Below are positions 7,856 through 11,519 of a stretch of DNA of 11,519 nucleotides, one piece after another. The notes under the pieces are model-generated. The model was given only the letters and a program-made list of their open reading frames with translations. It ran no database searches and was not told where the DNA came from. Position numbers and translations under genes: made by a program. The stretch is from Pseudomonadota bacterium (GTDB lineage: Bacteria > Pseudomonadota > Alphaproteobacteria > Acetobacterales > Acetobacteraceae). Each line of letters starts with the position of its first letter. Position 1 is the stretch's first letter. The DNA lies in NCBI GenBank assembly GCA_021784255.1, contig JAJXSZ010000065.1, positions 1 through 11,519 on the forward strand, read 5' to 3'.

Positions 7856-9227
7856 ACCGGTAAGGCGAAGCGCCGGCCGTGTGCGGATCGAGCGCCAGCC
7901 GGTGGGCGAGCGGCGGGAACGCTCGCGAGCGGCAATCGGGCCGGTCGCAGAGCCGGCAGGAGAGCCCGATGCCCACCGCGGCGCGCGCGAGGTCGAGCCC
8001 GTCGGCGTAAGCCACGGCGCCGGCATGCGCGATGTCGCAGCCCAGCGCCACGATATGCACCGGCGGCGGCTCGCCCCAGGGGCCGGTGCGGACGATCGCG
8101 CGCGCCAGGCAGAGAAACGTGGCACCGTCCGGCAGGGCCGCAACCTGGACCGCGATGCGCCCCGGCGTCGCCTGCGCGGCGTGTACCACCCAGCGCGGGC
8201 AGGAGCCGCCGAAGCGCGCGAACGGGAAGCCCGCGGCGGAAAACCGTTTCGAGGTATTGCCGGCGGGATCGGTGCGCAGGAAGAAGAACGGAATGCCGCG
8301 CGCGCCGGGTCGTTGCAGCGACGACAGCCGCTGCGCCGCCTGCTCGAAGCTGACGCCGAAGCGCGCGGCGAGCGCATCGACATCGTGGCGCAGCTCCGTC
8401 GCCGCCTCGCGATAGGCGCCGTAGGGCATCAGGATCGCCGCGGCGAGGTAGTTGACGAGGCCGAGCCGGATCAGTCCCGCGGCCTCCGGCGTGCTCGGTG
8501 CGAGTGATCCCGTGGTGGCGTCGATCGCCGCGCGTGCTTCCAGCAGGGCGAGTTGCACGGCGAGGTGAAAGCCGCGGGATTCGCGCGGCAGCATCTCCGA
8601 GAGATCGAGAGCTCGGCGCACCGGGTCGTAGCGCCGCAGCGCGTCGGCGAGCGGTCCCACGGTGATGGCGAGCCCGTGGCGGCGGCGCAGGCGCTCGGCG
8701 ATGGCGTGGTTCATCTCGGCGGGCGCCGCGGCGAGTTCCTGGCCGATCGCCTCGGCCGCCTCCTCGAGCTGTGGGAAATGGTTGGCATGCTCGGCGAAAA
8801 CGTCGCGGGCCTCCTCCTGCGGCAGCAGCAGCCGCCGTCCGGAGGGCAGGGCGATGCCGCCGGCATCCTCGCGCGCCACGCGCCAGGCGCGATACAGCGC
8901 CAGCACCGCGGCGCGGGCAGCGGGAGCCGCGGCGAGGGCCGCGATCTCGGCTTCCGGCACGGCGTCGCCGCCGAGATACGGGTCGGCCAGCGCCTCGCGC
9001 AGCTGCGCCTCCGCCTGGCGCTCGGTCTCGCCCGACAGCTCGGCCAGTTCGACGCCCAGCGCGGTGGCAAGCTTGAGCAGCAGGCTCGCGGTGATCGCGC
9101 GCTGATCGTGCTCGATGAGGTTGAGGTAGCTCGCGGAGATGCCGAGGTGCTGGGCAAGCGCCGCCTGGGTCAGTTTCGCCTTCTGGCGCAGGCGGCGGAC
9201 AGTGCGGCCGATGACGGGAGCGGGCAT
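7845..9227 (-). CDS. ScfR/RamB-like XRE-family short-chain acyl-CoA responsive regulator
   Basis: A 460-residue transcription factor. Residues 8-62 form a lambda-repressor-like helix-turn-helix (RTVRRLRQKAKLTQAALAQHLGISASYLNLIEHDQRAIT). A central IrrE/M78-like domain follows (about 165-290), in which the usual HExxH zinc motif is replaced by HLAVQ (221-225), so no protease activity is expected. The C-terminal DUF2083-type domain (about 300-445) ends with the family's Cys-rich signature GLSCRLCDRPDCRSRAFPP: Cys424, Cys427, Cys432, plus Cys397. Relatives are RamB, which controls glyoxylate-bypass genes in actinobacteria and Paracoccus, and PccR/MccR, which control propionyl-CoA genes; they sense short-chain acyl-CoAs. 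Divergent placement from aceA makes isocitrate lyase the obvious target. The ATG at 9227 has no clear ribosome site, and a palindrome lies 6 bp upstream of it, which hints at autoregulation. RamB-type control of aceA is inference from context; activator or repressor cannot be told. Confidence 0.9.
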   Translation of the reverse strand: MPAPVIGRTVRRLRQKAKLTQAALAQHLGISASYLNLIEHDQRAITASLLLKLATALGVELAELSGETERQAEAQLREALADPYLGGDAVPEAEIAALAAAPAARAAVLALYRAWRVAREDAGGIALPSGRRLLLPQEEARDVFAEHANHFPQLEEAAEAIGQELAAAPAEMNHAIAERLRRRHGLAITVGPLADALRRYDPVRRALDLSEMLPRESRGFHLAVQLALLEARAAIDATTGSLAPSTPEAAGLIRLGLVNYLAAAILMPYGAYREAATELRHDVDALAARFGVSFEQAAQRLSSLQRPGARGIPFFFLRTDPAGNTSKRFSAAGFPFARFGGSCPRWVVHAAQATPGRIAVQVAALPDGATFLCLARAIVRTGPWGEPPPVHIVALGCDIAHAGAVAYADGLDLARAAVGIGLSCRLCDRPDCRSRAFPPLAHRLALDPHTAGASPYRFKP

Positions 9228-9233
9228 CGCAAC

Positions 9234-9248
9234 AAACTTTACAAGTTT
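9234..9248. promoter_or_regulatory. perfect palindrome, candidate operator in the scfR-aceA intergenic region
   Basis: AAACTT (9234-9239), TAC, AAGTTT (9243-9248): 6-bp perfect arms with a 3-bp centre, in an AT-rich patch unlike the surrounding coding DNA. It lies between the predicted regulator promoter and its start codon, and covers a TTTACA -35-like hexamer (9238-9243) facing aceA. Bound protein could therefore affect both genes. The binding protein is inferred to be the adjacent ScfR-like regulator. Confidence 0.5.
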
Positions 9249-9266
9249 TCAAGCCAGACGGTTAAT
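9238..9266 (+). promoter_or_regulatory. candidate sigma-70-like promoter for aceA
   Basis: TTTACA (9238-9243) is followed after 17 bp by GTTAAT (9261-9266): 5/6 and 4/6 matches to consensus. Transcription would start near 9273, giving a leader of about 90 nt. Other weak pairs exist downstream, such as TTGTCT at 9304, so the choice is tentative. Confidence 0.3.
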
Positions 9267-9270
9267 TATA
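9265..9270 (-). promoter_or_regulatory. perfect TATAAT -10 element for the ScfR-like gene
   Basis: Read on the minus strand this is TATAAT, about 38 bp before the regulator ATG, predicting a start near 9258 and a leader of about 31 nt. No good -35 hexamer lies 16-18 bp further upstream (the sequence there is GC-rich CGCGTG), which would suit an activator-dependent promoter. Confidence 0.45.
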
Positions 9271-9271
9271 T

Positions 9272-9308
9272 GACAAATTTCAACGTGCACGCGCATTTTC
9301 CATTTGTC
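9272..9308. promoter_or_regulatory. spaced inverted repeat GACAAAT / ATTTGTC
   Basis: Perfect 7-bp arms GACAAAT (9272-9278) and ATTTGTC (9302-9308) are 30 bp centre to centre, close to three helical turns, so both would face the same side of DNA. The arm core ACAAA also occurs at 9232-9236 beside the palindrome, making three copies in 75 bp. This looks like a cooperative operator set. Confidence 0.4.
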
Positions 9309-9352
9309 TGATCGCAATGCAATGTGAATTCTTCACGGCCTCACCGCGCCGC

Positions 9353-9358
9353 AGGAGG
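9353..9358 (+). promoter_or_regulatory. aceA: consensus ribosome binding site of aceA
   Basis: AGGAGG, an exact anti-Shine-Dalgarno complement, ends 5 nt before ATG 9364. It fixes the aceA start and suggests high translation, in contrast with the regulator gene, which has no visible site. Confidence 0.85.
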
Positions 9359-9363
9359 CCAGC

Positions 9364-10752
9364 ATGACCATCGACCGATCCATCCCCCGTGCACCGGACG
9401 GTTCCGCCGGCGAGCGCCCGCAGGATCCCGGCCGCTTCGTCGGCATCCGCCGCGACTATGCGCAGGCCGATGTCGCGCGCCTCGCCGGTTCCTTCCGCGT
9501 CCGCCACACACTCGCCGAGATGGGCGCGCGCCGCCTGTGGCAGTTGCTATGCGAGCGGCCTTTCGTGCCCACGCTCGGCGCGCTCACCGGCAACCAGGCG
9601 GTGCAGCAGGTGAAGGCCGGGCTGGAGGCAATCTATCTCAGCGGCTGGCAGGTGGCGGCCGACGCCAACAGCGCCGGCGAGATGTATCCGGACCAGTCGC
9701 TCTACCCGGTGAACTCGGTGCCCAGCGTCGTCGCGCGGATCAACGCCGCGCTGCGCCGCTCGGACCAGATCGCGCACCAGGAAGGGGGAGATGGCACCGC
9801 CTGGATGGCGCCGATCGTCGCCGACGCGGAGGCCGGCTTCGGCGGCGCCCTCAACGCCTATGAGCTGATGAAGGCGATGATCGCCGCCGGCGCGGCGGGC
9901 GTGCATTTCGAGGATCAGCTCGCCAGCGAAAAGAAATGCGGCCATCTCGGCGGCAAGGTGCTGGTGCCGATCGCCCAGCACATCCGCACGCTCAATGCCG
10001 CAAGGCTCGCGGCGGATGTCGAGGGCGTGCCGACGGTGCTGCTCTGTCGTACCGATGCGCAATCGGCGCAGCTCCTGACCTCGGACATCGACGAGCGCGA
10101 CCGGCCGTTCCTGTCCGGCGAGCGCACCGCGGAGGGCTTCTTCCGTCTTCGCGAAGGGGTCGGCAACGACTACGCGATCGCCCGCAGCCTCGCCTATGCG
10201 CCCTATGCCGACCTGCTGTGGTGGGAGACCTCCGAGCCCGATCTCGCCGAGGCGCGGCGCTTCGCCGAAGCGATCCACCGCCAGTTCCCCGGCAAGATGC
10301 TGGCCTACAATTGCTCGCCGAGCTTCAACTGGAAGCGCAAGCTGGCGCCGGAGGCGATCCTGGAGTTCCAGCGCGAGATCGGCGCCATGGGCTACAAATT
10401 CCAGTTCGTGACGCTGGCGGGCTTCCACGCGCTCAACCATTCCATGTTCGAACTGGCACGCGGCTACCGCGAGCGCGGCATGGCGGCGTATTCCGAGCTG
10501 CAGCAGGCGGAGTTCGCCGCCGAGGCACACGGCTACACCGCGACGCGCCACCAGCGCGAGGTCGGCGTCGGCTATTTCGATGCGGTTGCGATGGCGATCT
10601 CCGGCGGGCGTTCCTCGACGACGGCGCTCGCCGGCAGCACCGAGACGGCGCAGTTCCACGCGGCGTCCGCACCGCCGTCCCGGCAGGAACACCATGACGA
10701 CGGGCTCGTGCATGGCCACGCCTGGGCGATGAACGCGGCCCAGCGCGATTAG
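9364..10752 (+). CDS. aceA: isocitrate lyase
   Basis: A 462-residue enzyme that cleaves isocitrate to glyoxylate and succinate, the first step of the glyoxylate bypass used for growth on acetate or fatty acids. The signature KKCGH lies at 190-194 with catalytic Cys192, near-identical in position to E. coli AceA (Cys195). Metal/substrate region DAEAGFGG is at 154-161 and GVHFEDQLASEKKCGHLGG at 179-197. Succinate-site residues lie in NCSPSFNW (316-323) and TLAGFHALNH (350-359). The family normally ends soon after STETAQFH (425-432 here; E. coli AceA is 434 residues). This protein continues for 30 residues with a His/Asp-rich stretch (EHHDDGLVHGH). The start is fixed by a consensus AGGAGG. It is divergent from the ScfR-like regulator. 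Malate synthase, the partner enzyme, is not in the window. Confidence 0.97.
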   Translation: MTIDRSIPRAPDGSAGERPQDPGRFVGIRRDYAQADVARLAGSFRVRHTLAEMGARRLWQLLCERPFVPTLGALTGNQAVQQVKAGLEAIYLSGWQVAADANSAGEMYPDQSLYPVNSVPSVVARINAALRRSDQIAHQEGGDGTAWMAPIVADAEAGFGGALNAYELMKAMIAAGAAGVHFEDQLASEKKCGHLGGKVLVPIAQHIRTLNAARLAADVEGVPTVLLCRTDAQSAQLLTSDIDERDRPFLSGERTAEGFFRLREGVGNDYAIARSLAYAPYADLLWWETSEPDLAEARRFAEAIHRQFPGKMLAYNCSPSFNWKRKLAPEAILEFQREIGAMGYKFQFVTLAGFHALNHSMFELARGYRERGMAAYSELQQAEFAAEAHGYTATRHQREVGVGYFDAVAMAISGGRSSTTALAGSTETAQFHAASAPPSRQEHHDDGLVHGHAWAMNAAQRD

Positions 10753-10775
10753 GCGCCGCGGCTCGATGACGCCGC

Positions 10776-10813
10776 GCCGGGCTGCGTCCCGATACGCGAG
10801 GACGCGGCCCGGC
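10776..10813. terminator. long GC-rich hairpin between convergent aceA and methyltransferase
   Basis: GCCGGGC-T-GCGTCC (10776-10789) pairs with GGACGC-G-GCCCGGC (10800-10813): a 14-bp stem with a single T-G wobble and a 10-nt loop. It is the strongest hairpin I see in the window and lies 24 bp after the aceA stop and 45 bp after the methyltransferase stop on the other strand. No T-run follows on either strand, so it may be a bidirectional RNA end-protecting hairpin, or may work with Rho. Confidence 0.55.
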
Positions 10814-10858
10814 CGATGGCGCCGTCGGGTATCGCGCCGCCGGCGTCATCGGTGCCGA

Positions 10859-11500
10859 TCAGCCGGCGGGTATCACGAGCGTTGCGGACTCGCCCGGGCG
10901 CGCCAGCAGGTAGAGATCGGCGAAGCTTGTCGTATCCGGCCGGTTCTGGTCATAGGGGTACGGATTGGGAACATGGGCCGCGACGCGCCAGGTGGGATCG
11001 ATCGCCGGAACAGCGTCGGAAAACCGTCGGTGGCGGACATGCGGCGCGGGCCAGGCACGGTCCACGTTGCTGGCATAGATCAGGACGAAGCGCCGCGCCG
11101 CCGCCAGCAGGCGCCGCATGTAGAGCTCGTAGGCACAATCCTCGACCAGGTGGAAGATGACGTCGAACGACAGTGCCAGCTCCGCCGGCTGCTCCTGCTC
11201 GATCGTGTCCCAGGCGATCAGGCGCGTGTTGCCGATGCCATCGCGCGCCGCCGCCGTGCGCGCCAGCGCGTCCGCGGCAACGTCGGTGCCGCGATAGCGC
11301 GCGACCGTGATGCGCGCCGCCAGCGCCCCGTCGCCGCAACCAAGGTCGAACAGATCGCCGATGCCGTTGGCCGCGACGAAGCCGTTGATCACCGCAGCCT
11401 TCCAGCTCAGCAGCCGGCCGGCCGAGCCGGCGCCGGACGTGCCGCCGGTGCGATAGCGCGTCTGCCAGTAGGTCGCCGAACCGCTGATGTCATCGAGCAT
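10859..11500 (-). CDS. class I SAM-dependent methyltransferase
   Basis: A 213-residue Rossmann-fold methyltransferase. Motif I FDLGCGDGA (51-59) is the SAM-binding glycine loop; Asp73 in YRGTDVA is the acidic residue ending beta-2; SFDVIFHLVEDCAYELYMRRLL (111-132) is the motif IV/post-IV region; RRFVLIYASN (136-145) is strand beta-5. A later HVRHRRF (154-160) followed by an Asp/Trp-containing loop recalls methyltransferases often found among glycan-synthesis genes, which is recollection and not proof. The acceptor is unknown. ATG 11500 has a good ribosome site (minus-strand GAGGAG). The gene is convergent with aceA and its upstream neighbour lies beyond the window, so no operon can be judged. 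The last 12 residues (ESATLVIPAG region) look like a variable tail. Confidence 0.85.
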   Translation of the reverse strand: MLDDISGSATYWQTRYRTGGTSGAGSAGRLLSWKAAVINGFVAANGIGDLFDLGCGDGALAARITVARYRGTDVAADALARTAAARDGIGNTRLIAWDTIEQEQPAELALSFDVIFHLVEDCAYELYMRRLLAAARRFVLIYASNVDRAWPAPHVRHRRFSDAVPAIDPTWRVAAHVPNPYPYDQNRPDTTSFADLYLLARPGESATLVIPAG

Positions 11501-11507
11501 CGCTGCT

Positions 11508-11513
11508 CTCCTC
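11508..11513 (-). promoter_or_regulatory. ribosome binding site GAGGAG of the methyltransferase gene
   Basis: Plus-strand CTCCTC reads GAGGAG on the minus strand, 7 nt before ATG 11500, and supports that start. The promoter is outside the window. Confidence 0.7.
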
Positions 11514-11519
11514 GCACCA

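Noticed and set aside
5584..8383. Long minus-strand frames opposite ccmA, ccmB and the DMT permease
   Set aside because: The products are Arg/Ala/Pro/Ser- or Gln/His-rich with no motif, while the opposite strand encodes three recognisable proteins with coupled starts.
9547..10719. 390-codon minus-strand frame opposite aceA
   Set aside because: aceA carries every isocitrate lyase motif and a perfect ribosome site; the antisense frame has neither.

Overview
The window is about 70% G+C and gene-dense, with alphaproteobacterial gene content. The acnA / ccmA-ccmB divergent arrangement is a known alphaproteobacterial neighbourhood. Together with the base composition and an ScfR-type regulator beside isocitrate lyase, it suggests a member of the Rhodospirillales/Acetobacteraceae. 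This taxonomic call is inference; there is no rRNA marker. I see no IS element, phage gene, tRNA, rRNA or CRISPR array. The window reads as chromosomal housekeeping DNA.

Layout. (1) Bases 2-2804, plus strand: the 3' end of an OpgC-type membrane acyltransferase, a secreted SGNH/GDSL hydrolase, aat (leucyl/phenylalanyl-tRNA-protein transferase), and a small exported DUF4412-like protein ending in six GAMPP repeats. A hairpin followed by TTTT closes this block. (2) Bases 2875-5568, minus strand: complete acnA (aconitase). (3) Bases 5694-7855, plus strand: ccmA and ccmB (cytochrome c biogenesis ABC transporter, overlapping TGATG), then an EamA/DMT permease. ccmC and ccmD do not follow. (4) Bases 7845-9227, minus strand: an ScfR/RamB-like XRE regulator, whose 3' end overlaps the permease gene by 11 bp. 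(5) Bases 9364-10752, plus strand: aceA (isocitrate lyase), divergent from the regulator across a 136-bp AT-rich region with inverted repeats and a perfect TATAAT. (6) Bases 10859-11500, minus strand: a class I SAM-dependent methyltransferase, separated from aceA by a long GC-rich hairpin.

How they fit together. Aconitase and isocitrate lyase act in sequence (citrate to isocitrate to glyoxylate plus succinate), and the ScfR-like protein is very likely the local acetate/short-chain acyl-CoA regulator of aceA. OpgC plus a periplasmic SGNH protein resembles a split O-acylation module for a periplasmic glycan. CcmAB belong to holocytochrome c maturation.

I do not see a wholly new multi-gene system. 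The items most worth a second look are the aceA/scfR operator region, the OpgC-SGNH pair, the His-rich C-terminal tail of AceA, the GAMPP tandem repeat, and the ccm operon cut after ccmB.
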